From assembly GCA_958439195.1 (NCBI GenBank), contig OY288166.1, positions 1-64,000 on the forward strand: a DNA stretch of 64,000 nt, written 5' to 3'. Source of the stretch: an uncultured Paracoccaceae bacterium. Its GTDB lineage: Bacteria > Pseudomonadota > Alphaproteobacteria > Rhodobacterales > Rhodobacteraceae. The position numbers were made by a program, and so were the translations under genes. Shown here piece by piece: positions 31,905-40,369 of the stretch. The notes under the pieces were generated by a model. The model was not told where the DNA came from, searched no databases, and saw only the letters and a list, made by a program, of their open reading frames with translations. Within the stretch, counting starts at the first letter, position 1. Each line of letters begins with the position of its first letter.

Positions 31905-34738
31905 GCTTCGGCAAGGGCAGCCACCTTCACCTGATCGACGGATCGGCCTTCATCTTCCGCGCCTATCACGCGCTGCCCCAGCTCACCCGCAAATCGGATG
32001 GCCTGCCGGTGGGGGCTGTTGCGGGCTTTTGCAACATCCTGTTCCGCTATCTCGAAGGCAACAAGGGGCCGGATGCCCCCAACGGCGCCCCCACCCATGT
32101 CGCCGTGATCTTCGACCACTCGTCCGAAACATTTCGCAACGCCATCTACCCGCTCTACAAGGCCAACCGCCCCGAACTGCCCGTAGACCTGCGCCCGCAA
32201 TTCCCCCTGACCCGCGATGCCACCCGCGCCTTCAACATCGCCTGCATTGAAACCAAAGGGTATGAAGCCGACGACATCATCGCCTCCTACACGCGCGAGG
32301 CAACGGCCGCGGGCGGCGATGTCACCATCATTTCGTCAGACAAGGATCTTATGCAACTCGTCGGTCCCGGCGTAATGATGTATGACCCGATGAAAACCCG
32401 CGCCATCGGCCCGGATGAGGTGTTTGAAAAATTCGGCGTCGGCCCGGACCGCGTGGTTGATGTGCAGGCTTTGTCGGGCGACAGCGTCGACAACGTCCCC
32501 GGCGCGCCCGGCATCGGCATCAAGACCGCCGCCCTGCTGATCCAGGAATATGGCGATCTGGAAACCCTTCTCGCCCGCGCAGGCGAAATCAAGCAACCCA
32601 AACGGCGCGAGGCCTTGATCGAAAATGCCGAACAGATCCGCATCTCGCGCCAACTGGTCCAGCTCAAACTCGACACCCCCCTCGACACCCCACTCGATCA
32701 ACTAGAGGTCCGCCTTCCCGACCCGGATGCCCTGATGACCTTCCTCAACCGGATGGAATTCCGCACCCTCACCCGCCGCGTGGCCGACAGCCTGAAGATC
32801 GCGCCCCCCGCCCCTCTGCCCGAAGGGCAAGGCACCAACCTCAACCACCCCGAACCGGCCACAGCAGCCCAACTTCCCTTCGACCACGCCGCCTATACCG
32901 CGATCACCGACCTGGCCACACTGGACCAATGGATCACCACCATCCGCGACCGGGGCCATGTCGCGGTGGATACCGAAACCACCAGCCTTGATGAAATGCG
33001 CGCCGAACTGGTGGGCATCTCGCTCTGTGTGGAACCCGGCAAGGCCGCATATATCCCGCTGTCCCACCGCTCCGGCACGGATGATCTGTTCGGCTCGGCA
33101 AAACTGGCCGAAGGCCAGCTTGACATGGATACCGTCCTAAAGGCCCTGAAACCCGTTCTCGAAGATGCGTCGATCCTCAAGATCGGCCAGAACATGAAAT
33201 ACGATTTCAAGATCTTCGCCCGCCACGGCATCCGCATCACGCCCTTTGATGACACGATGCTGATGTCCTCGGCCCTCCATGCCGGGCTGAACGCCCACGG
33301 CATGGACGCCCTGTCGGAAACCCATCTGGGCCACACCCCGATCCCGATCAAATCCCTGCTCGGCTCCGGCAAATCCGCCATCACCTTCGACCGTGTCCCC
33401 GTCGCAGACGCCGTGAAATACGCGGCCGAAGATGCCGATGTCACCCTCCGCCTTTGGCAACACCTGAAACCCCAATTGCACAAAGGCCATGTCACCACCG
33501 TCTACGAAACCCTGGAACGCCCCCTTGTCCCGGTGCTGGCCGACATGGAAATGGCGGGCATCCAGGTGGATCGTGACACGCTGTCGCGCATGTCCAACGC
33601 CTTCGCGCAAAAGATGGCCGGATTAGAGTCCGAAATTCAGGACATCGCCGGCGAACCCTTCAACGTCGGCTCCCCCAAACAACTGGGCGAGGTGCTGTTC
33701 GACAGGCTGCAAGTGCCTGGTGGCGAAAAGGGCAAGACCGGGGCCTATGCCACCGGGGCCGACATCCTCGAAGACATCACCACACTGGAAGACGCCCACC
33801 CAAAGGCCGCCCGGCTTGCCGCCCGCGTGCTGGACTGGCGGCAATTGTCCAAGCTGAAATCCACCTACACGGATGCGCTTCAGGATCACATCCACCCTGA
33901 TACGGGGCGTGTCCACACCTCCTACTCGATCACCGGGGCCGTCACAGGCCGCCTCTCCTCTACCGATCCGAACCTGCAAAACATCCCCGTCCGCACCGAA
34001 GAGGGCCGCCGCATCCGCGAAGCCTTTGTCGCGCCAAAGGGAAAGCTCCTCGTCTCGCTCGACTACAGCCAGATTGAACTGCGCATCCTCGCCCATATCG
34101 CCGACATCCCCGAACTTCAGCAGGCCTTCCGCGACGGGCTGGATATCCACGCCCTCACCGCGTCTGAAATGTTCAATGTGCCCTTGGATCAGATGACCCC
34201 CGACATCCGCCGTCAGGCAAAGGCCATCAACTTCGGCGTCATCTACGGCATTTCCGGCTTCGGCCTCGCCCGCAACCTGCGCATCCCGCGGGCCGAGGCG
34301 CAGGGCTTCATCGACCGCTACTTCCAACGCTTCCCCGGCATCAAAGGCTATATGGACGCCACCATCAAAGAGGCGCAGGCGCGGGGCTTTGTCACCACCC
34401 TCTTCGGGCGCAAGATCCACACGCCAGAGATCAACGCCAAAGGCCCCACCGCAGGCTTCGCCAAACGCGCTGCCATCAACGCCCCCATTCAAGGCACCGC
34501 CGCCGATGTGATCCGCCGCGCCATGATCCGCATGCCAAAAGCCATTGCCGACCTGCCCGCGAAAATGCTGCTGCAAGTCCATGACGAACTGCTGTTCGAG
34601 GTGGACGAAGACGCCGCCGCCACACTCGCCGCCCGCGCGAAAGAGGTGATGGAAGCCGCCGCCACCCCCGCCGTGCAGTTCAAGGTGCCGCTGATCGTCG
34701 AGGCAGGCCAAGGCCAGACATGGGCGGCAGCCCATTGA
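31901..34738 (+). CDS. polA: DNA polymerase I
   Basis: The 945-residue enzyme fills gaps and removes RNA primers. A 5'-3' exonuclease domain occupies about residues 5-300 (HLIDGSAFIFRAYHAL, EADDIIASY, SGDSVDNVPGAPGIG). A 3'-5' exonuclease domain with VDTETTSLDEM lies near 355. The polymerase domain runs from about 560 to the end, with motif A LVSLDYSQIELRILAHI near 720, motif B RRQAKAINFGVIYGISGFG near 770 and motif C QVHDELLFEV near 893. All catalytic residues are present. MSFGKGSHLHLIDG at 31901 is preferred over an ATG three codons earlier. It overlaps the next gene by 19 bases. Confidence 0.96.
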   Translation: MSFGKGSHLHLIDGSAFIFRAYHALPQLTRKSDGLPVGAVAGFCNILFRYLEGNKGPDAPNGAPTHVAVIFDHSSETFRNAIYPLYKANRPELPVDLRPQFPLTRDATRAFNIACIETKGYEADDIIASYTREATAAGGDVTIISSDKDLMQLVGPGVMMYDPMKTRAIGPDEVFEKFGVGPDRVVDVQALSGDSVDNVPGAPGIGIKTAALLIQEYGDLETLLARAGEIKQPKRREALIENAEQIRISRQLVQLKLDTPLDTPLDQLEVRLPDPDALMTFLNRMEFRTLTRRVADSLKIAPPAPLPEGQGTNLNHPEPATAAQLPFDHAAYTAITDLATLDQWITTIRDRGHVAVDTETTSLDEMRAELVGISLCVEPGKAAYIPLSHRSGTDDLFGSAKLAEGQLDMDTVLKALKPVLEDASILKIGQNMKYDFKIFARHGIRITPFDDTMLMSSALHAGLNAHGMDALSETHLGHTPIPIKSLLGSGKSAITFDRVPVADAVKYAAEDADVTLRLWQHLKPQLHKGHVTTVYETLERPLVPVLADMEMAGIQVDRDTLSRMSNAFAQKMAGLESEIQDIAGEPFNVGSPKQLGEVLFDRLQVPGGEKGKTGAYATGADILEDITTLEDAHPKAARLAARVLDWRQLSKLKSTYTDALQDHIHPDTGRVHTSYSITGAVTGRLSSTDPNLQNIPVRTEEGRRIREAFVAPKGKLLVSLDYSQIELRILAHIADIPELQQAFRDGLDIHALTASEMFNVPLDQMTPDIRRQAKAINFGVIYGISGFGLARNLRIPRAEAQGFIDRYFQRFPGIKGYMDATIKEAQARGFVTTLFGRKIHTPEINAKGPTAGFAKRAAINAPIQGTAADVIRRAMIRMPKAIADLPAKMLLQVHDELLFEVDEDAAATLAARAKEVMEAAATPAVQFKVPLIVEAGQGQTWAAAH

Positions 34739-35310
34739 AACAGTCAAATCCCCTCACCTTCGCCACCCCCGAAGAATGGAACTTCTGGCTGTCGATGCGC
34801 CATGACAAGGCAACGGACGTCTGGCTGCGCATCCCGAAAAAGGCCGCAGGCGAAGCCTCCATCGACTGGGAACAGGCGCTGGAAGAGGCGCTGGTCTGGG
34901 GTTGGATCGACGCGGCCCGCAAACCTGATGGTCCCCATCACATGCTGCACCGCTTCACCCCCCGCCGCCCCGCCAGCCCCTGGACACCGAAGGCCCGCGC
35001 CACGGCGGAAAAGCTGATCGCAGGCGGCTGGATGGAAGACCCCGGCCTCGCCCAAGTCACCCTCGCCCAATCCGATGGCCGCTGGGCCGCCGCCTATGCC
35101 GCGGAAAAGCCCGCCGACATCCCCGATGATTTCCTCACCGCCCTCGCAACCGCCCCCGAGGCCGCGCAAAAAGCCTTCACCGCCCTGCCCGCCAAGGCCC
35201 GCGCCGCGCTGGCCTTCCGCCTCTCCACCGCCAAATCCCCTTCCGTCCGCGCCCGCCGCATCACCGAATTCATCGCAGGGCTGGGCGGCGACGAAGGTTT
35301 CAACCCATGA
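34720..35310 (+). CDS. YdeI/OmpD-associated family protein
   Basis: The 196-residue protein has the YdeI-like pattern: FATPEEWNFWLSMRHDKATDVWLRIPKK near residues 14-41 in parts, then ALEEALVWGWIDAARKP and FTPRRPASPWTPKA. A C-terminal segment ends with RARRITEFIAGL. It overlaps the polA end by 19 bases and the next start by ATGA, so it is probably in the polA transcript. A cytosolic protein of poorly defined function. Confidence 0.85.
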   Translation: MGGSPLKQSNPLTFATPEEWNFWLSMRHDKATDVWLRIPKKAAGEASIDWEQALEEALVWGWIDAARKPDGPHHMLHRFTPRRPASPWTPKARATAEKLIAGGWMEDPGLAQVTLAQSDGRWAAAYAAEKPADIPDDFLTALATAPEAAQKAFTALPAKARAALAFRLSTAKSPSVRARRITEFIAGLGGDEGFNP

Positions 35311-35666
35311 TCACCACCTGGCCCATGCTGCGCGCCTTCGCGCTCGGCCTGGGCCTCCCCGAAGTCACCCTCGCCACCCCCTGGGGGCATGAGGCGCTGA
35401 AAGCGCATGGCAAACTCTGGTGCTACTGGTCCCCCTATGTCGACGCCGCCGTGTTCAAGGCCGACCGCGAAGAACGCGACATGCTGATGCAGGCCGACCC
35501 CGACACCTTCTTCCTGCATCCCCATTACGCGCCCCACCCCCTGATCCTTGTCCGCGCCGGGCGGATTGATCCCGCCTGGGCGCGCCCTCGCCTGATCCGC
35601 CAATGGCGCGACGCCGCCCCCAAACGCTGGCTCAGGGCATGGGACGCCGCCCAGCCGCAGCCCTGA
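35307..35666 (+). CDS. MmcQ/YjbR family DNA-binding-like protein
   Basis: The 119-residue protein matches the MmcQ/YjbR (CyaY-like fold) family: LGLPEVTLATPWGHEALKAHGKLW near residue 16-40 in parts, then a strand-turn region and the C-terminal LIRQWRDAAPKRWLRAW. It overlaps the YdeI-like gene by ATGA. The family is loosely described as DNA-binding; no specific role can be read. Confidence 0.87.
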   Translation: MITTWPMLRAFALGLGLPEVTLATPWGHEALKAHGKLWCYWSPYVDAAVFKADREERDMLMQADPDTFFLHPHYAPHPLILVRAGRIDPAWARPRLIRQWRDAAPKRWLRAWDAAQPQP

Positions 35667-35685
35667 TCGATCCTTCCCTTTGCCC

Positions 35686-35707
35686 TTTCATCTTGGCCCA
35701 AATACCC
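35686..35707 (+). repeat. Head-only copy of the composite repeat
   Basis: TTTCATCTTGGC, two bases, AAATACCC exactly repeats the head of the element at 57931. The hairpin part typical of the full copies does not follow directly; a separate hairpin lies 55 bases on. Confidence 0.75.
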
Positions 35708-35855
35708 AAATCCACGCCCACAACCCGCGCCAACCTCTCCGGCTCACCGCCCTTCCCTCTCCCCCCGAACCGGGGGTGGGAAAGGGGGGGAACAGAACAC
35801 CAGCGCACGGTTAACCATGAATGCGCGCATTCCTCTGCCGGAATTTGTATGCACA

Positions 35856-35880
35856 CCCGTCTGCACCGTGCGTCTGCACC
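35856..35880 (+). repeat. CCCGTCTGCAC-N7-CTGCACC motif, copy 2
   Basis: Both blocks and their 7-base gap match the copy at 4834-4858. It is preceded here by TTGTATGCACA and lies between convergent genes. Function unknown. Confidence 0.65.
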
Positions 35881-35972
35881 AGCAGCGGCACATCTAGTTC
35901 GGGGCATAATCTACCGATTTGATAATATCCGCCAATCAGCGCCACGGCTCAACACCCGGCCACCGACCACCC

Positions 35973-36434
35973 TCATCCCCGCTCCACCCGCACCTGAAAA
36001 CAATTGTTCCGCGCCGACCGGACATGCACAAACGCCACCCCCGGCATCGCTAGCAATTCATCCGCCCGCGCCGGAATCTGCGCGGTCGGAACCACACCCC
36101 CAGTGCCATAAACGATCCGCTCATCCGCCCCATAGCCTCGGATGATATAGTCAGCCGATGCCAGCATCTCCGGCAGCTCCGCCCCACCCCCCGCCTCACA
36201 CCGATCTGCACACAGAAAGATCGGCCCCGTCTCGGCATAAGGTTGCAACGCACCAAAAGGCCGATGCGCCAGCACCAGCATCCCCGCCCCTTCCGGGATC
36301 ATCCGCAGGCAATGGCGGCAGGGGTTCCCACCCCCGTCCGACACCCGCCGCTCCGGCAAAAGACCATAGGAATCAACGCCCCCCGCCTGATAGGTGCGGG
36401 CGATCTCGGTCGGCACGGAAATAAATCGCAGCAT
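35973..36434 (-). CDS. DUF1203 domain protein
   Basis: The 153-residue protein has the DUF1203 signature GNPCRHCLRMIPEGAGMLVLAHRPF near residues 36-60 in parts. FLCADRC and a C-terminal HVRSARNNCFQVRVER follow. The CxxC pair and later cysteine could bind metal. The family has no known function. A TCGGGA/TCCCGA inverted repeat overlaps its start region, with the GGAGG site in the loop. Confidence 0.87.
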   Translation of the reverse strand: MLRFISVPTEIARTYQAGGVDSYGLLPERRVSDGGGNPCRHCLRMIPEGAGMLVLAHRPFGALQPYAETGPIFLCADRCEAGGGAELPEMLASADYIIRGYGADERIVYGTGGVVPTAQIPARADELLAMPGVAFVHVRSARNNCFQVRVERG

Positions 36435-36503
36435 CGGGAACCCTCCATGAATGGTCCCGATTACCGCATCATATCGCCCTCAGGCGACCCGAACCTTGCG
36501 GTT

Positions 36504-36884
36504 TCAATCGCGGGTCAACATCCGCCCCAGCGGCGCGCCACCCACGATGTGCAGGTGATAATGCGGCACTTCCTGCCCGCCATCCCCGCCTGCATTGGTG
36601 ATGCCGCGATACCCCGCCCCACCATCCCCCAGACTCACCCCCAGCATGGCGCAGACACTGGCCGCCGTGCGGTGAAAATCCACGATCTCTGCATCGCTGG
36701 CCTCGGCGCAGAAATGGTCAAACGTCACATATGGCCCCTTCGGGATCACCAGCACATGATGCGGCGCCTGCGGGTTGATGTCGTGAAAAGCCAGCGTGTG
36801 ATCCGTCTCGATCACCGTCTTGTTCGGGATTTCGCCACGCAGGATGCGGGCAAAGATGTTGGTCTCGTCATAGGTATGGGCCAT
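36504..36884 (-). CDS. HIT family hydrolase (histidine triad)
   Basis: The 126-residue nucleotide-binding protein has the triad EVPHYHLHIVGG near residue 107 plus NIFARILRGEIPNKTV near 9, HDINPQAPHHVLVIPKG near 33 and YRGITNAGGDGGQEV near 93. HINT-type proteins hydrolyse purine nucleoside phosphoramidates. Length is normal. It lies 18 bases downstream of the glycosyltransferase stop and may be in the same message. Confidence 0.94.
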   Translation of the reverse strand: MAHTYDETNIFARILRGEIPNKTVIETDHTLAFHDINPQAPHHVLVIPKGPYVTFDHFCAEASDAEIVDFHRTAASVCAMLGVSLGDGGAGYRGITNAGGDGGQEVPHYHLHIVGGAPLGRMLTRD

Positions 36885-36902
36885 GTCCCGGTTTCCCGTC
36901 TT

Positions 36903-38480
36903 TCAATCCACGAAAAGATGCCCTGTCGCGGCAATCTGGCGCGCCTTTTCGACAGGAATATCAAGGAATTCTGCCAAAGGCAGGGTGTTTTCATCAACGC
37001 TCGCGCTTTGCCGGATACGGTGAAATCCGGGGAAGTTGGCATCCCGCAGCCGGTCACTTTCAAACTTCACATCATAGCGGATCGTGGGCAACAACCGGTC
37101 AATCGTTTCCTTCGGCGTCTTGTCCCCCGCCAGACCCACCCGCCGCGCATGGCCCACCAGATAGTCGTCCGTGAAATCGCATTCGATTTCCAACAACCGC
37201 ACCTGCGCCTTGTCGTTATAGAAATCCTGCATCAGATCCACATTCGCCGGATCAATGCAGAACAACAACCGATCCGATTGCCAGTAATCAAACAGCATCC
37301 TGACCAACGCCCGCCTGTGCCGCGTCCGTTTCTCCAGCGTCGTCTGGATGCCGCCCAGATCGGGCAGCGGCGTCGATCCCTCGTTGAACAGGTAATCCAT
37401 CGCGGGCAGGTTCGTCACATCACGCACCCGTTCGACCAACCGCTTGGCAACATGCCATTTCTTGCACGTCACCATCAGCAGCGTCCGTTCCCGGCCCAGC
37501 GACGATTCCCGCTCCCAGAACCGTGGCGCAAACCGCCGGCCCACCCGGCCCCGCCCCGTCAGGAAACTGAACAGGCTCCGCCCTTCGTTGGAAATGGTGA
37601 ACCGCACGCCCTTGGCGACATACAGCTTTCCCAGCCGATCCTTCAAGTCACTGGCATCCGGTGATATTTTCCGCGCGAAAAGGTAATCCTGACTGACCAG
37701 CAGATCGTAATGGTCATTATAGAACGTCAACGGCATCCCATAATCGGTGAACATCAGAAAGGTCAGCGTCCGCGTCCTGATCTCGTTTTCCGGCACCAGA
37801 TGGCGCACCAGCGTCTGGAAAAACGTCTCATCCGGGATCCAGGTCGTGCGGAAAAACCGCATCACATCCTTGCGCCGATCACAAAAGTCCAGCACCCATT
37901 CAACCGTGCGCCGCCGCAGGCACCACCATTGGCTGCCGATCTGCATCTGGATATCCGCCGGAATCTGCCGCGCCAGCCCCAGCCTTTGCTGCACCTGCAA
38001 GGATCCGTAGAACAGCCGTTTATGCGTGCGTTCGTTGAACCAGTGGCGATAGATCAGCCGCTCTTCCTTGATCCCGGTCTTGATCCAGTCCGAGGTGAAG
38101 AAATCAAAACTTTCAATGTAATCCGCTTCGTCCCGATCCAGAAATTCATGGGCGAATTCGGCCGATTTGATAGGCATGCAATCGCCTGACAGCATGTAGA
38201 AATGCGTGGCCCGCGGAAACGCCTCAACCGCGGCCCGCACGGCAAGCAGCGTCGCCTCCACCAGGCTCCACCCGCCCCAACCGCATCTGATCCGCTTCCG
38301 CGCAAAGGCCACCGCGCCATTCGCTGCCAACGCCGACCGGATCTTGTCAAACGCGTCCTGCGGTGCGCGGGCATCGAAATGGATCGCCACGCAATCCCCC
38401 GCCGCCGTCAGGCGCTCTGCCTGTGCGATGATGCCATCGGGGTCCTTGTGGCACAAAAGAATATAGGCAATCTTGGCCAT
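36903..38480 (-). CDS. Core-2/I-branching-type glycosyltransferase with DUF5928
   Basis: The 525-residue protein starts with AYILLCHKDPDGIIAQAERL and has a GT14-like (beta-1,6-N-acetylglucosaminyltransferase) core: FYMLSGDCMPIKS near residue 93, GSQWWCLRRRTVEWVLDF near 183 and FRTTWIPDETFFQTLVRH near 208. The second half (about 300-525) matches the Rhodobacterales-associated DUF5928 type of extension. No signal or membrane segment is seen. The sulfotransferase gene is divergent, suggesting joint synthesis of a sulfated surface glycan. Confidence 0.85.
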   Translation of the reverse strand: MAKIAYILLCHKDPDGIIAQAERLTAAGDCVAIHFDARAPQDAFDKIRSALAANGAVAFARKRIRCGWGGWSLVEATLLAVRAAVEAFPRATHFYMLSGDCMPIKSAEFAHEFLDRDEADYIESFDFFTSDWIKTGIKEERLIYRHWFNERTHKRLFYGSLQVQQRLGLARQIPADIQMQIGSQWWCLRRRTVEWVLDFCDRRKDVMRFFRTTWIPDETFFQTLVRHLVPENEIRTRTLTFLMFTDYGMPLTFYNDHYDLLVSQDYLFARKISPDASDLKDRLGKLYVAKGVRFTISNEGRSLFSFLTGRGRVGRRFAPRFWERESSLGRERTLLMVTCKKWHVAKRLVERVRDVTNLPAMDYLFNEGSTPLPDLGGIQTTLEKRTRHRRALVRMLFDYWQSDRLLFCIDPANVDLMQDFYNDKAQVRLLEIECDFTDDYLVGHARRVGLAGDKTPKETIDRLLPTIRYDVKFESDRLRDANFPGFHRIRQSASVDENTLPLAEFLDIPVEKARQIAATGHLFVD

Positions 38481-38634
38481 GGGATCCGAACTGCAACGGT
38501 GCGCTATCTGTCACTGACCCGACAAATAACGCAGGCGGCCTGAACGGTCATTGAATAAACAACATTTCTTTGCTTTTTTGTGGCCATTGTTTCAAGGGCG
38601 CGTCAGACAGCCCGATGTTGGAGGCAGTTTTCAG

Positions 38635-39453
38635 ATGGGTTTCCCAGGAACCTGGATGACCGAAAGCGAAAGCGTTGTGTATCGCGTGGTGCCGAAATGC
38701 GCCTGCTCATCCATCGGTCAGATCATGTATTTTTCCGACCATGGCCGCTTTTTCGATGGCGACATCCATGACAGCACCACGGGCCTGCACAAATGGGCGC
38801 AAGAAGACAGCCAAAAGCTGATCGAGGCGAACGTAAAAGGCCATAAATCCTATGCCTTCACCTGTGTGCGCAACCCCTATACCCGCATCCTGTCATCCTT
38901 CTTCGACAAGATTTGCGGGATTCAGCGCAACGGCAAACGCTATCGCGGCAACCTCGTGCCGATGCTGGTGCAGAAATACGGGGTGCAGGTCGGCGGCGAT
39001 GACGGCAAGGAAGAATTCGACCAGATCGCCAGCTTCCGCCGCTTCCTGCTGTTTGCCCGCGACACCATCCGCTTCAAGAAACCGATGGAGCCAGACATTC
39101 ACTGGTCCGCCATGTCGGGCCATATCTCTACCTTCATCGTGAATGGCGGGCGGTATGACCACATCTTCTTTACCGAAAAGTTCGATGAAGGGATGCAGGT
39201 CGTGCTGGACAACATCCAGACCAAGCACAAGATCAACCTGAAAAAGATCCCGCGCTTCAACGAAAGCGAAGGCCACGGCCCAAAACGCCTCCACCCGGTC
39301 GAGGCGTATTTTGACGATCTGTCGCATCACCTGATGTGGGAAATCTACAAGCGCGATTTCCAACTGTTCAAATACGATTTCGACAATCCCGCCAACAAGA
39401 TGCCCAAGGCCGAGGTCGATCTGGACGAGGTTCACGCCAAGCTGGGCGACTGA
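38635..39453 (+). CDS. Sulfotransferase family 2 protein
   Basis: The 272-residue protein has the PAPS-binding pair: 5' phosphosulfate loop VVPKCACSSIGQIMYF near residue 18 and 3' phosphate loop FTCVRNPYTRILSSFFDK near 78. It should transfer sulfate to a carbohydrate. The ATG at 38635 with GGAGG ten bases upstream is preferred; the frame is open to a TTG at 38551 in AT-rich DNA. It is divergent from the GT14-like glycosyltransferase. GC content is somewhat lower than in neighbours. Confidence 0.85.
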   Translation: MGFPGTWMTESESVVYRVVPKCACSSIGQIMYFSDHGRFFDGDIHDSTTGLHKWAQEDSQKLIEANVKGHKSYAFTCVRNPYTRILSSFFDKICGIQRNGKRYRGNLVPMLVQKYGVQVGGDDGKEEFDQIASFRRFLLFARDTIRFKKPMEPDIHWSAMSGHISTFIVNGGRYDHIFFTEKFDEGMQVVLDNIQTKHKINLKKIPRFNESEGHGPKRLHPVEAYFDDLSHHLMWEIYKRDFQLFKYDFDNPANKMPKAEVDLDEVHAKLGD

Positions 39454-39783
39454 TTCGCATCCGCAGCACGGCCTACCGCGCACATGCAGAAAATCTGCCG
39501 ACAGCATCGGCGGATTTCCGTCGGGCCTTTGGCATGGCGGCCCGGCCTGCTGACCAACCAAAGGCGGAAATCCGATAAACTCCCGGCCCTGAATTACGTA
39601 ATTTGCGTAAACCTTCTGATGACGGCGGATTTCGCCGAAAACGGCCGCCCGAACCGGCAAACCCCCGCTTAGGGCAGGGTTGGCGGAACGGCCTCCACGG
39701 GTGACTCTGCACCCCCACGGCACCCGCCGATCACAGGCAGGGCCGGCACGGAACGCATCGGAACAACACAGAAAGAACGCAAC
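39454..39783. other. Intergenic region with repeated inverted motif
   Basis: The 330 bases carry no convincing gene. Related pieces occur three times: CGGCGGATTTCCG (39508-39520), its inverse GGCGGAAATCCG (39563-39574) and GGCGGATTTCGCC (39625-39637). An AT-rich island with an operator-like site lies at 39594-39610. Confidence 0.5.
39594..39610. promoter_or_regulatory. Operator-like inverted repeat
   Basis: TTACG-N7-CGTAA is a perfect interrupted palindrome in an AT-rich island of an otherwise GC-rich gap. It lies 173 bases before the membrane-protein gene at 39784. The regulator is unknown. Confidence 0.4.
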
Positions 39784-40350
39784 ATGGAAATGCTGCTCGT
39801 CACTGACTCGGTTCGCTTTGGCCATCTCCTGGCGGTTTGCATCGGCCTCGGCGCGTCGATCATGGCCGACCTCTATATCCTCAACCGTCTGCGCACCCCG
39901 CTGTCATCCGACATGCTGGCCACGTTGCACCGCACCCATCTGGTGGTCTGGGCGGCGCTGGGGGTGATGTGGGCCACCGGATTGGGCCTTGTCTATATCC
40001 GCACCGGATTTGACCCTGCCGCTTTCACGCCCAAGCTGATCGCAAAGCTGGCCACCGTCTCGGTCCTCACGCTCAACGCGCTGCTGATTGGCTGGGTTGT
40101 TATGCCCGTCCTGAAACGTGGCAAAGGCCGGTCCATCGCCGCGCTGGCCCGTGGCGCGAAGCTGCGCCTTGCGGTAATCGGCGGCATTTCGTCGGCAAGC
40201 TGGATGCTCGCCCTTGCGATGGGCGTCAGCAAGGTGCTGGCCCGCAGCGGCGCGGATGTCTTTGCTGTCCTGCTGCCCACGGCCTATGTGGCCGCCCTGC
40301 TGGCGACGGCGGCGCTGCTCTTGTCGCAACCACGCCCCGCCACCGCCTGA
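39784..40350 (+). CDS. Hypothetical multi-pass membrane protein
   Basis: The 188-residue protein has five hydrophobic helices (about residues 12-30, 50-70, 84-107, 128-148 and 158-180). The arrangement resembles DUF2214-like membrane proteins, but the family is uncertain. The start MEMLLVTDSVRFGHLL follows AAAGAA. It converges with the adenosine kinase gene 19 bases later. Confidence 0.78.
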   Translation: MEMLLVTDSVRFGHLLAVCIGLGASIMADLYILNRLRTPLSSDMLATLHRTHLVVWAALGVMWATGLGLVYIRTGFDPAAFTPKLIAKLATVSVLTLNALLIGWVVMPVLKRGKGRSIAALARGAKLRLAVIGGISSASWMLALAMGVSKVLARSGADVFAVLLPTAYVAALLATAALLLSQPRPATA

Positions 40351-40369
40351 CCGAAACAGGGGCTGATCG

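Larger units (their letters stand above)
35667..35972. other. Intergenic region between convergent genes
   Basis: The 306 bases hold the repeat head at 35686-35707, a CCCCCG-AAC-CGGGGG hairpin at 35762-35776 and the CCCGTCTGCAC motif at 35856-35880. An AT-richer stretch (35895-35930) follows. No gene is convincing. A single TTAACCAT at 35812-35819 is noted but not assigned. Confidence 0.55.

Noticed and set aside
35812..35819. TTAACCAT, a CtrA-like half site
   Set aside because: Only a single half site, between convergent genes with no promoter context.
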